From: Nitzschia sp. pyKryTriq1
Lineage: Eukaryota; Bacillariophyta; Bacillariophyceae; Bacillariales; Bacillariaceae
Length of the DNA stretch: 64,000 bases
Reading direction: 5' to 3'
NCBI GenBank assembly: GCA_956465555.1
Contig: OY101124.1
Location: 1,364,001-1,428,000 of the forward strand
Under the pieces are notes generated by a model. It saw only the letters and a program-made list of their open reading frames with translations. It ran no database searches and was not told where the DNA came from. Both the position numbers and the translations under genes were made by a program. Positions 21,498-30,753 of the stretch are shown here, in pieces (within the stretch, counting starts at the first letter, position 1; every line of letters starts with the position of its first letter).

Positions 21498-22520
21498 TCT
21501 AGAGAGCGCAGGTTGCGTAGAATCAACCCATTTTAGTCCATTTAGTCTAAACTGTCAAACTTTCCATCATCTTTTTGGCGCGCGGGACCGATGAAATCGA
21601 ACATCGAGGCCGGGCTGGCTGTGCGGTCGCCCTTTTCGGCACAAACACAAACACAAAACATGCCGGCAGAGGCTGTTTACAGCCGGGTCCCAATAATGAT
21701 CCCCCAAAGGTACCCCCGGTCTGTACGTCAGCCGATAGCTAAAGAGTGATGCATCATCCTTCAACTCCTTCTTCTGTCACAAATATTAATGTGTAACATC
21801 AATGAAGTCGACAACGAAATGAATTGCCAGTTCAAATGCTGCCACGATGATGTTGACCATCACGCAGCCTGGCTAAGTACCTCAGATGAACAAGCCCGAA
21901 TTTGAAAATCTAGGAGGGAAGACGGTCGGTCTACTTGTCCGACTAACTAAGTCTCTTTGGAACACAGGCAAAGTGGTAGTACTATATTCAGGTTTCTGTG
22001 TTACAAAAGCATTAACAGGGCGTCTTGGCTGCTGCCTTGATAAAAAAGAGAAGATACTGACCCAAGAAGAATGTTTGACGAGCGAGGAACCATCGGCCGC
22101 CACACCAAGGGGGGCATGACCATGCTCGAAGGGCAAGCCATTGAGCGCCCTTTGTACAAGAGTTGCACTGTGTTTTATATCTTGATAGCGATAGAGTAAA
22201 TTCGAAATAGCATCAGCTGTATGCCATCGCTTGAGCCAAAAAGGTTTCGTAGCGACTTCCTTGTTCAGATCTCTGATAACTCCGGCCGACAAGGAGGCCA
22301 TCGTATATTTTGTTCAAATTGGGGAAGTTGCCTACAATACTCAACAGGATTGTCTATCACTATATGCTTGACTCAAATACAAAGTGTTGTAGCCAACTGA
22401 GGGGAAACCATGACATAGATTGGATGCTCCAAAAAGATGATGGAAAGTTTGACATGTCCGACTACTTTTAGACTAAATGGACTAAAATGGGTTGATTCTA
22501 CGCAACCTGCGCTCTCTAGA
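21498..22520. mobile_element. Inverted-repeat-bounded DNA transposon derivative, internally deleted
   Basis: The ends are long inverted repeats: 21498-21578 on the left matches the reverse complement of 22429-22520, with one 11-bp indel. Each starts TCTAGAGAGCGCAGGTTGCG. The ends lie at a palindromic TCTAGA, so the target duplication could be TA or CTAG and cannot be fixed from one copy. The interior (about 850 bp) holds a fragment resembling the DDE_Tnp_1_7 (piggyBac-like) transposase core at 21886-22119. The element therefore looks like a non-autonomous deletion derivative of a DNA transposon. Confidence 0.7.
21886..22119 (+). pseudogene. piggyBac-like (DDE_Tnp_1_7) transposase fragment
   Basis: This 77-codon frame includes GKTVGLLVRLTKSLWNTGKV, then VVLYSGFCVTKALTG. 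I recall GTGKVVVLDSGFCV as typical of protist piggyBac-like transposases. Here Tyr replaces the usual Asp before Ser-Gly-Phe-Cys, so a core acidic residue is lost. Everything before and after the fragment that a full transposase of over 500 aa would need is missing. Confidence 0.5.
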
Positions 22521-22897
22521 GTAGACTCCTCCTGCATGATGCCGCGAAGTGTCTCTAAAATCCTGCATGAAGAAATTTGGATTCCACGTAGATTTTGTAC
22601 TAGAGGTCACCAGCCGGTCATCACTACTTAACGTTCCCAGTATTGGGCATATATGTACCATTTCGTCCGATTGATCTTGCCTTGAATAAATTGAAAATTG
22701 TATGCGATGATTGCATATTACCGTTGTTTTGTGCACGTGGGTTGTTTTCCTTTTATTTTCTTGTGGCTTGGCTTTTGGATCACAATTTCGATCGATCCTA
22801 CCAGATCCACCACATCTTTTAAAACAAATCGATCCGGCGCCGATCAAAGGAATCACCATCAACCGAATAACATTTTCAAGTTTTGAACGAATAAATC
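22521..22897. other. Upstream spacer of the DUF6824 gene
   Basis: This is a 377-bp stretch between the DNA transposon end and the DUF6824 gene. No gene was recognised; the segment after 22680 is AT-rich with TTTTATTTTCTTG words, consistent with a promoter region. Confidence 0.5.
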
Positions 22898-23851
22898 ATG
22901 ATTCGCAATAACAACCAGTATGGAGTCATCCCCGGCGGCGATCGACGAGGAGAACAAGGAGCCCATCTACTTCTCCTTTCGCCAGAAGAGGAGGCTCAAC
23001 AAAAGCTCTGCAAGGCCAAAGGTCTTAAGCCATTCGATGTTATTTGTGGCAAACATAAACTTGCATTCAACAACGTGGGGAATCGGAGATTTCGAATTGT
23101 TATTGAACAGAACGTACAGCGATACATCGACGCCCCGAACCGTTCGGCTAAAAGCCGCGCCATCCACAGTGTTGTCAAGCTGTTCGAAGAAGAACTTGGA
23201 GCGACCTTTGTCGAACAAAAAAACGGACAATTCGTTCCAGTATCCGACAAGATTGTTCGATCAAAGGTAGGACATGCCTTGAGAGACTTTGCCGCTTTTC
23301 ATTCTGGAAGAAGCTCGAATGTTCGAACTCCCGCCGATGCTGGTTGCTTTCGGGATGCTAAAACGAGGAGGGGGAGTATCAGCTGCAGCAGCAGCAGCGG
23401 AAACGACGACAGTGATATCAGTGAAAATTCCGATCAAAGTGCGCACCCTGATGGCATAGCAGAACGATCCGAGCATCTCGTTGTTCGATCTAGTATTGCT
23501 ACGCCGGGGGAGAACAGTGATCACGCCAACAAGTATTGTAACACCAGCATGACTATGATGGTGGGGGATATGGTGGAGGACGATTCTTGGGCGGACGATC
23601 TCTCAATAGGCAGCACAGACCGACCAGTCCAACGCAATGACATCTTTATGGACGACGACAATTTTGTTGGGAAAGCAATTGTTCCCCAACCTAATACTAG
23701 TACCAGTGCAAACTGGAAAAACATCATCTTTGATGAGGAAAAAGTTGCCAGCGACTACTGTGAAGACGAACCCAGCAACAACAAGCTGATCACTTTCGAT
23801 TTTTCTACAATACTGCTGCAAGAAGTGGGATTACAATACACCGATTTTTAA
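22898..23851 (+). CDS. DUF6824-domain protein (diatom-expanded family)
   Basis: This encodes 317 aa. Residues about 47-132, DVICGKHKLAFNNVGNRRFR, then IEQNVQRYIDAPNRSAKSRA, VPVSDKIVRSKVGHALRDFA, match the DUF6824 pattern (a CG-x-K/G start, N-x-GNRRFR, Y...KS, and KxGHALRD). The conserved Arg/Lys and compact alpha/beta layout have suggested nucleic-acid binding, but that is not established. The C-terminal half is acidic, Ser/Asn-rich and probably disordered, ending TTLLQEVGLQYTDF-like sequence. It is a single exon in a normal context with no damage. Confidence 0.85.
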   Translation: MIRNNNQYGVIPGGDRRGEQGAHLLLLSPEEEAQQKLCKAKGLKPFDVICGKHKLAFNNVGNRRFRIVIEQNVQRYIDAPNRSAKSRAIHSVVKLFEEELGATFVEQKNGQFVPVSDKIVRSKVGHALRDFAAFHSGRSSNVRTPADAGCFRDAKTRRGSISCSSSSGNDDSDISENSDQSAHPDGIAERSEHLVVRSSIATPGENSDHANKYCNTSMTMMVGDMVEDDSWADDLSIGSTDRPVQRNDIFMDDDNFVGKAIVPQPNTSTSANWKNIIFDEEKVASDYCEDEPSNNKLITFDFSTILLQEVGLQYTDF

Positions 23852-24369
23852 TACAATCCGCGAATCATCTCAGCCGTCTCCTACGCGCCGAGAAGGACAT
23901 ACCGATACTCCAGAGTAGTACACATTGCACACAGAACCTAAGCTTTTCTGCCTCCTCGTCTCTCTAATGTAGGCTTTTGCCATGGATTACTAACCTAATA
24001 CCGTGATCTTGATCGATCAGTAGTAGTCAATGGTTCTTGTTCGTTTACGGAAGTATGCACACTGTAGCTACCGGCAAGTCGGGTCGGGTTCACTGGTTGA
24101 GTTGAATCCAAACGAGTAGTACTAGTCGCCGGTTGAGCTTCGGACTACTCGTCTTCGAGTAGCCTGAAGATTGGATGGCATGCGTTGTTCCCACCATTAC
24201 GACGTTCTCAGAGAAATCACAAAATGATCAGTCGAGACGATACTGGTTTAGAAGGGCAGACGACTCGGATGCCAAGCAAAGACGGGAACTTTAGAGCGCA
24301 ATGTCCTTGTTGAAAGGTAGTCAGTATCGTTGTTGCGGGTGACGCGCCGTTCATCAGGTCTATAGCCGC
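23852..24369. other. Spacer between convergent genes
   Basis: This is a 518-bp tail-to-tail spacer between the DUF6824 and SelU genes. Nothing was recognised beyond short ACTAGT/AGTACTACT words near 24115. Confidence 0.5.
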
Positions 24370-25483
24370 TTAGAGACTAGTACCGGTAGGAGTAGCTTCA
24401 CTATCGGTCCTGGAAGAGTCCTGAGTCGATAATTCTGCTTCATCCTCGCCTTCTGGCTCTTTTTTGGCTGCAGCAATCAGGTATGTATCAATGTCGTTGT
24501 AGAATGCTATCAGTTTCGTGCAGCAGTCCTCAATGTCATCGCTATCGACATCGAACGAGTAGATGTGGCCCTTTTTGTTGAATGTATATCGCGTATCGTA
24601 GTAGTTCACGAGGAGCCACTCGGTGAATCCATCAAAATCTTCATCGTCCAACATCTTATGGAGCATTTCCGCGTTCTTCTTTCCTGCGTATTTACTAACA
24701 ACGTCAGTTGCTTCGTGAAGCTGGCGCACAGAATCGTCCGTCTGAAGATATTCTCTCTTGAGATGCCCGATTCGTGTCTCCATTTTGGCCCTCACCAAAA
24801 CTTTTACTTCGTTGTTGATCTTTTCAATGATAAATAGCGGTAAATGAATATCACCCACCTTGTGAGCTTCTCCTTCCACGAAAATATACTCGGACTCTTT
24901 GAGCGAATCCAGCTTGTGAAAAAGAAGAATCGAAAACATTTTCTGGCTCTTTTGCACCAGATCGACACCGCCGTACACGGAACTCCTGTGACCGGCAAGA
25001 CCTTCTAGGTCAATGACAGGAAATCCTTGCTCATCAAGCTTGTTCAGGATTTCGGTCTTTCTCGTTCCGGTGTTTCCGAATAAGACGACGAATTTTGGTT
25101 TGTAACTTTTGGAGAAATCGTCGAGGCCCTTCCAGACAATACCGTTCATATAGCGCTTGTAGCCTCCTTCCACTTGAATGGCATCAAAGCCGTTCATATT
25201 CAAAATGTTGACGACGATACGGGATCGCATCCCGCCCCGCCAGCAATACACGTAAATTCTCTTGTCTTTGTGCTGATCGTAGTTGGAAAGATATTCTTGT
25301 ATGAGAGGGCTGAAAATTTCCCATCCCTTGGAAATGGCCGCCTCTTTCGATTCTTCCTTGTACGTTTTTCCAATGATGTGTCTCTGATAGTCGGACATGA
25401 GGGCGATATTTATAGCTCCCAGCACATGGCCCTCCTTGAATTCCTTGGGAGTCCTCGTGTCGACAATTACCGACGGCGGAGTC

Positions 25484-25522
<39 letters not shown>

Positions 25523-25635
25523 TCGCCACCGCCTGTTTTGCCTCCATGATGATGATGTGCCGCCAAAGCCTCTTCGAACGTGATAGAACAGCTTGGCTTG
25601 CTTTCGACGCCAATGTATTCCGAGGGAAGCGTCAT
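24370..25635 (-). CDS. selU: tRNA 2-selenouridine synthase homologue (SelU/MnmH family)
   Basis: This encodes 421 aa. An N-terminal rhodanese domain (about 15-165) has VIVDTRTPKEFKEGHVLGAI and the active loop YCWRGGMRSR, with the catalytic Cys near residue 131. A P-loop domain follows: FVVLFGNTGTRKTEIL (about 185), then DLEGLAGHRSSVYGG, a signature of bacterial MnmH/YbbB. The bacterial enzyme swaps sulfur for selenium at U34 of tRNA Lys, Glu and Gln via a geranylated intermediate. The P-loop here reads GNTGTRKT, with Arg where Gly is usual. A Ser-Asn repeat lies near residue 40. No targeting peptide is obvious. A tRNA-Glu(UUC) gene, a substrate class of the bacterial enzyme, lies 460 bp away, probably by chance. 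Confidence 0.85.
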
Positions 25636-26096
25636 TGTTTGTTTGCTATTTTGTTTCGTTTTGTTTTGTTTTGTTTTGTTGAATCAATATAATACAATTG
25701 CCTGGTATTAATCTTGTACCAGCAGTATGGCAACAACAAAACAACAACCATGCAGCAAACAGCCCAAACAAAAAAGATTGTATTCATTATTCATGTCAAA
25801 AATGATTGGAGCAGGGCGGCGCGGCGCTAGAAAGCGATCCGATTACTTCGACTGTTCAAACGCGTGACTGCGTTTGCCCTTTGGTTTGCCCTCTCTACGA
25901 ACGAGACGAGTGCCGGGTCGTACGCAACTAAGGCATGCGCATTTCATTTCATTTCGTTCATTCATTGATTCATTCATTGAATGAAACTCCATGCTAGAGT
26001 ACTGGTCCAGTAGCCTAAAAATAGCATTGTTTCCCAAATCAACAGTATTGTGCATACTCTAGGAGAGTAGCAAAAACCCCAAAGGCAAAAGAATGT
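25636..26096. other. Spacer upstream of the SelU gene
   Basis: It starts with GTTTT repeats (25660-25680) in the presumed 5' leader of the SelU gene. CATTTCATTTCGTTCATTC words lie near 25945. No gene was seen. Confidence 0.5.
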
Positions 26097-26168
26097 TCCG
26101 CCACGGGGACTCGAACCCCGGTATCCTGCGTGAAAGGCAAGTATGCTAACCACCTACATCATGGCGGA
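26097..26168 (-). tRNA. tRNA-Glu (UUC)
   Basis: This is 72 nt on the minus strand. The acceptor stem is TCCGCCA with TGGCGGA. The D arm contains GGTGGTTAGCAT, the anticodon stem is CTTGC/GCAGG with loop CTTTCAC (anticodon TTC), and the T arm is CGGGGTTCGAGTCCCCG. Boxes A and B fit Pol III promoters. There is no intron, and CCA is not encoded, as is normal in eukaryotes. Confidence 0.95.
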
Positions 26169-26389
26169 CACAACGGCATCTAGGATTAACTTCACATTAC
26201 AATCATCAAAACAGACACTTACTGGAGAACAATTATTTCTAGTAGTATTACCGATAGTAGCTACTACTAGTAGTAGTAGTAGTGCATTCAAACATACATG
26301 TTGTAGTCAATGATGATGATGTACAGTAATATTACTGTTCGTAGTTGCCTACCCTACTGCCGCCGCCGGCATATGTTTACGAAATAACT
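26169..26389. repeat. Short spacer with TAG/ACTAGT trinucleotide tract
   Basis: A run of CTACTACTAGTAGTAGTAG at about 26262-26283 forms a hairpin-capable simple repeat between the tRNA and the end of the hydroxylase gene. Confidence 0.6.
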
Positions 26390-28129
26390 CTAGAGTTCCC
26401 CTTCAGCACCTGGTGCATCTGTGGGCACCGGTTCCTCAGCAGCAGCGTTTGTTACATCTTGGTAATCTGGACTAGTCATCCGCCACCAATCAACCAAATC
26501 ATCGGGAACCTTTGCTTGGAATAAACTAGGGCTGATGTAGGGTCCCAAATCGGGATTATCGCACTCCACGCCTTCTAAGAGTCCAACGGAATGCCCGGTA
26601 GGGCCAGTGGCAGCAATCGCCTTTTTGACCAACCGGCATTCTTCCGTGACGGGTTTGGTTCCCAGGACTGGCTCGGGAGTCCCCTCTGGATTGGGTCGTT
26701 TGAACCAATTTGGATCATCGGTAGGGCGGTAGTGAGTGAACATGTTGACATAGTACGCGTTGGGCCCCTTCATCGGGCGGTTGCGAGCGTGCAAGCACTT
26801 GGCACTTTCGTAGTAGACTACATCTCCGGGTGTCATCAAGACTTCATGCAATCGATCTGCGTGATCTTGAACTTCGACGGGCCAAGGCTCGGTCAAATTC
26901 CCTTGAGCGACATTGACAATCAAAGAAACTGCGTGGGTGGCATGACGATCGACATGCGTCAACAATCGAGCCCCTTCTGTGTATTGACGAAGGCCGTACA
27001 TGACGGTTTGTTCGACCTCAACACCAGCCCACGCTTCAACCATGGTACGAAGGCGGCCTTGATAGATTTTCTTCATCTCCCAGGGGATTTGCAAGAACAA
27101 GACATCGGTTTCCCACCAGTTCACAAAGACCCCCTTGTTGGTCCATTCTTCTCGTGCAACATTCTGGGCATTGTTGTAGTAAAAGGCTCCCAGGGAAGCA
27201 AATACATCATTCGGCAGTCGTCCCTTCTTAAACCCCAAAGGACTAAAGGTGCGGGTGACACGGTTGTGACGTTGCCACTCATGCTTCAAGGTCTTCTCGA
27301 TTTCATCGTCAAAGTCGTGAGAGGGCTTTCGCTCGTCGGATGGAGGACTTTCCCCCCACACCTTGACTGTCGCATGCTCGACAGTCAATTCCCCCACGAC
27401 AAAGTGGTTATCAGGGTCGGATTCATCCATGGCAACAAATTGATGTCCCAAGAAACTATGAAGGCAACGAGTGTGCCTATCGCCGTACTCCAACGTGATG
27501 TGATGCTGCAATGAACCGTTTTCCTTTTTCCAGTACACTTGGATAGGATGCTCACGTGAATGATAACTCATTAGGCATATTTCAAGTCTAGTACACGAGT
27601 CTCGAAACCAATGTGCAATACTTGTACCGGTACTGAGGTCATCAAATTCATCGCTGTTGTACACATGCTCTGGCATAACGTAGCCCGCTAGATCTCTCTC
27701 GACGCCGCGTTCCAGACAAGCAGCCAAACAGCCACTGCTAGGACTGTGTCCTTCTTCTTTTTTAATATACGGTCCAAATACCCGATCCAAAGCGTCCCCT
27801 TCCAGCCCCGCGATTGCAAAGAGTGCGGCGGAGGCAGGATTGTTCACCATATGCTTTTTAAGTTTCGTCTGGATCATTGTCTTGCATTGTGGATTTCCAA
27901 CGTCGTAGACTAGAACGTGGCTCGCCAATCGGTCGTTTTGGTCGAAATGCAAATCGCTAGCAATCGACTGGATGATAGGAGGAGGGTCCCGCATCATATC
28001 GTAGGCGGTTACTGGCGGCGCGGCCAAAATCAGGAGAATAAGTGTCACGAAAATATTTCTTGGTAGCACTCCACAGGACGGGTAACGAGCGTTCGGGCGC
28101 CGGTTGGCACCACTGAGTAGACACTTCAT
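26390..28129 (-). CDS. Prolyl 4-hydroxylase-like Fe(II)/2OG dioxygenase with a VHL-like beta domain
   Basis: This encodes 579 aa. A hydrophobic segment at about 26-42 (IFVTLILLILAAPPVTA) is a signal peptide or signal anchor, placing the rest in the ER or secretory lumen. Residues about 185-262 (LEICLMSYHSREHPIQVYWK, YGDRHTRCLHSFLGHQFVAM, VVGELTVEHATVKVW) resemble the beta domain of the von Hippel-Lindau protein. A hydroxylase core follows. The iron ligands are His and Asp in THVDRHATHAVSL (about 392 and 394) and His in KCLHARNRP (about 447), with Lys of MKGPNAYYVN as a likely 2-oxoglutarate contact. FFSPLGF- and W-rich stretches lie between. Such enzymes hydroxylate proline in secreted or signalling proteins; the substrate is unknown. 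The VHL assignment is by pattern only. Confidence 0.8.
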   Translation of the reverse strand: MKCLLSGANRRPNARYPSCGVLPRNIFVTLILLILAAPPVTAYDMMRDPPPIIQSIASDLHFDQNDRLASHVLVYDVGNPQCKTMIQTKLKKHMVNNPASAALFAIAGLEGDALDRVFGPYIKKEEGHSPSSGCLAACLERGVERDLAGYVMPEHVYNSDEFDDLSTGTSIAHWFRDSCTRLEICLMSYHSREHPIQVYWKKENGSLQHHITLEYGDRHTRCLHSFLGHQFVAMDESDPDNHFVVGELTVEHATVKVWGESPPSDERKPSHDFDDEIEKTLKHEWQRHNRVTRTFSPLGFKKGRLPNDVFASLGAFYYNNAQNVAREEWTNKGVFVNWWETDVLFLQIPWEMKKIYQGRLRTMVEAWAGVEVEQTVMYGLRQYTEGARLLTHVDRHATHAVSLIVNVAQGNLTEPWPVEVQDHADRLHEVLMTPGDVVYYESAKCLHARNRPMKGPNAYYVNMFTHYRPTDDPNWFKRPNPEGTPEPVLGTKPVTEECRLVKKAIAATGPTGHSVGLLEGVECDNPDLGPYISPSLFQAKVPDDLVDWWRMTSPDYQDVTNAAAEEPVPTDAPGAEGEL

Positions 28130-28492
28130 GATTGGTTAACTTGCTTGGCTGTACTGTAGATGTGATGTATAAAGTCTGAGAGTGGATCGATGAGGTGCAA
28201 TAGAATACACGATGAACAACAACAACAACTTGTTCAACAATCTAAAGAATGATGCGGTCGGTCATCCAAAAATATTGATTGTGTTCGTGGTTTTGAAAGG
28301 GCGGTGGGCGGTGGTGTCTTCTTCGTCTTTGTGACCGAGACCGGCCGCCGCGCGGAGTTCGCATTCTGGACGACCGATCCGAATGCAAAATCTCTCTGTC
28401 ACCCGGGCCCCTCCCGTATCGAAGATAAAATTACTGTAGACTAGCAAGAATGAATCTCCACTCTTTTAAAAAGTACCAGTGTTCCTTTAGGT
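28130..28492. other. Spacer, no gene recognised
   Basis: This 363-bp stretch lies between the 5' end of the hydroxylase gene and the 3' end of the Tudor-repeat gene. It contains AACAACAACAAC near 28214. A 61-codon frame on the minus strand has no support. Confidence 0.5.
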
Positions 28493-30146
28493 TTAATCCA
28501 TCACTGGAAGCTCGAGATGATCTTTATATTCATCTGCAATCAGCTCCGCACGCCGCCTTCGACTCTTGTACACACTTTTTCGTCGAATGAAGATAATCCC
28601 AACAAGCGCCACTACAACACCCGCCAAAATTCCAAAGACGGGGACTGTAGGACTGTTATCGTCTGGATTGTTCTGCAATTCATTGGCGACAGGGGTCGAT
28701 CCTCCTTTATTAGCCACATTTTGTTCTTTGTTGATGTTTTCGTCGGTTGGAGCATCTGTAGCATCCTCGTCGGTTGCCGCATCGGTGCCATCCTCTGTAT
28801 CAGAATCGGTTCCATCCTCGGTCGGAGAGTCCGTTCCACTTCCATTATCAGCAGCAAGAACCAAATCATCTACTTCTCCAATATTCGTGTATTCATCTTT
28901 CGTGTTATCTTCCCACGTAATGTAATACACCCAGTTCTAAAACAGCAAAACACAAGAGAAAGCAAGAACGTCAACTACCAGGAAGGAAACGACATGACAC
29001 GACACGACAGTCACAATCTCTCATGATCTTACATCAAAACTTGTAATGGTACCCGATATCCAGCCGCCTTCGGTTTCTTTCTTGACAGCTTGTCCAGGTT
29101 CATATCCTTCATAGTTGTCGGCATTTTCGACAAATCCATCCAATTCGCCCGAATCGTCAAAAAAGGTTTCCGTGCTTCCATCTTCCCAATTGACTAGGTA
29201 TGCATCCGTTGCCAGATCGTAGGACGCCACGGTTCCATGCAGCCGATCTTCTTTGTACACATGGGTTCCAGCTTCCCAGGGATCGTCGTCCGTGGGGGCG
29301 TCAGTACCGGCATCACCGTCATCGGCAGCCTCATCCACCATGTCGTCGACCTCAGAGATGGAGTCAAAAGCTTCCGTTGTTCCATCTTCCCAAGTAATCG
29401 TATATACCCAGTTCTGATCATAATAAAGCGAATGTGAGAGGATGATCTTCCACAAAGAATAGAGTACTGGTACGGTACACTATAGGAACACAGCAGCACC
29501 AAAAGAAGAAAAAGACCAAAATACGCACCTCAAAGCTTGTCACGGAACCACTCATCCATTCTCCTCCGTCCACTTGTTTCGAGACGGCCTGCCCAGGCTG
29601 GTAGCCCTCGTAATTGCTTGCATTGTCGACAATCAAATCAATTTCGTCAGAATCCCAACCAAACGTCTCGGTGGTCTCATCTTCGTAAGTGACTGTGTAG
29701 ACGTTATTTGCGTAGCTTGTAATGACTCCGAACCACCACCCATCGTCAAATTCCTTTCTCACATGAGTCCCTTCTTCCCATGGATCATCATCCACATTGA
29801 CAATGTCACCATCACCACCACCATCCGTGGGGGCATCCGTTTCTTCGTCGGTAGGGGCGTCTGTTTCTTCGTCAGTGGGTGTATCAGTACCGGTAGCGTC
29901 ATCAGTGCCCTCGTCCAACTGTCGATAATGATCATTCTCACTATAGAATGATAACGATGATGATGACGACGACGACGACGGTGATGATTCTCTTTCTACA
30001 TGGGATGCCCGTAGAAACGAGACAGACATCGGCTCGGCGGCAGCAGCGGTGGTTGTCCACGCCATCATCATCATCATCATCATTGTCATCATTAACACGG
30101 CGGAAGAAAGGAAGAGCAAGTTCATCATCATCTTTTTCAACTTCAA
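28493..30146 (-). CDS. Type I membrane protein with four Tudor/SH3-like repeats, three exons
   Basis: Exons are 30146-29529, 29411-29034 and 28936-28493. The introns (117 and 97 bp; GTGCGT...CAG and GTAAGA...TAG) are both phase 0. The product is 479 aa: a Met-rich signal peptide (about 1-37), a Ser-rich stretch, TDAPTDEE-type Thr/Asp linkers, then four repeats of about 50 residues. The theme is a basic start, W...GxxTS[FY], xVYTxTxEDxTTExF and a closing acidic helix (EVDDMV, ELDGFV). Repeats 2 and 4 are each interrupted by an intron right before NWVYxITWED. A C-terminal membrane helix (PVFGILAGVVVALVGIIFI) is followed by RRK. Tudor-like folds are usually intracellular; here they are predicted to be outside. 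Ligand and role are unknown. Confidence 0.8.
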
Positions 30147-30753
30147 ATAACCTTATTAATTTTGTTTGTTTGCTTGATGCTGTGTTGTGTTGTGTTGTGT
30201 TTTGTGTTCTGACAATAGTGCTTTCAACTTTCACACCAATAATGTTCTTGCTGCAACAACCAAACAATGCAATGCCGATACTCGTGGTAAGATTCAAAAT
30301 GACCGTTTGTTGGATGTTCTTATTGGCTACGGTAGCTCTGCTTTGGTTCCTGCCTGCTGGCTGGGATTTACGAGTACGGGCCGACCGGCACGAGCAAAAA
30401 CATCATACCGGTAATGGATCATCCGTCGCGCGGGTCGCTCCATCCGATCCCATTGGCTCCGCCGGCTCGCCGGCTTGCTCTCCTGCTTCCGATCGGTGGA
30501 CCTCTCACCAGACCTCGCAGGGCTCGTGTACAAGAAAGGGAAGTTTGGGTTGGGCTGGTATGATTTTCTGCTACGTCTCCTTCCGTAGCCTTTCTACAGG
30601 GAAAAACATAAGTCAAAAGTCTCGCCATTTTCAATTTCGTACAGTACATTATTATTTTGTTTCATTTCGAGGTCAACTTTTATTTTCAATCCCTCTCTAC
30701 CGGTATCATTCATTCATCTCTCACATTTTGCACCCACCAACAACCTTATTACC
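30147..30753. other. Shared upstream region of a divergent pair
   Basis: This 607-bp region lies between the Tudor-repeat gene (minus) and the Cys/His-rich gene (plus). GTGTT repeats lie near 30182-30200. Long frames cross it on both strands, but the confident starts at 30146 and 30754 leave it non-coding. Confidence 0.55.

Noticed and set aside
21882-22301. 139-codon minus-strand frame inside the DNA transposon derivative
   Set aside because: It is antisense to the piggyBac-like fragment and shows no features of its own.
29948-30753. Long plus-strand frame upstream of the Cys/His-rich gene
   Set aside because: It overlaps the first exon of the Tudor-repeat gene on the other strand and its composition is that of non-coding DNA; the start at 30754 has a better context.
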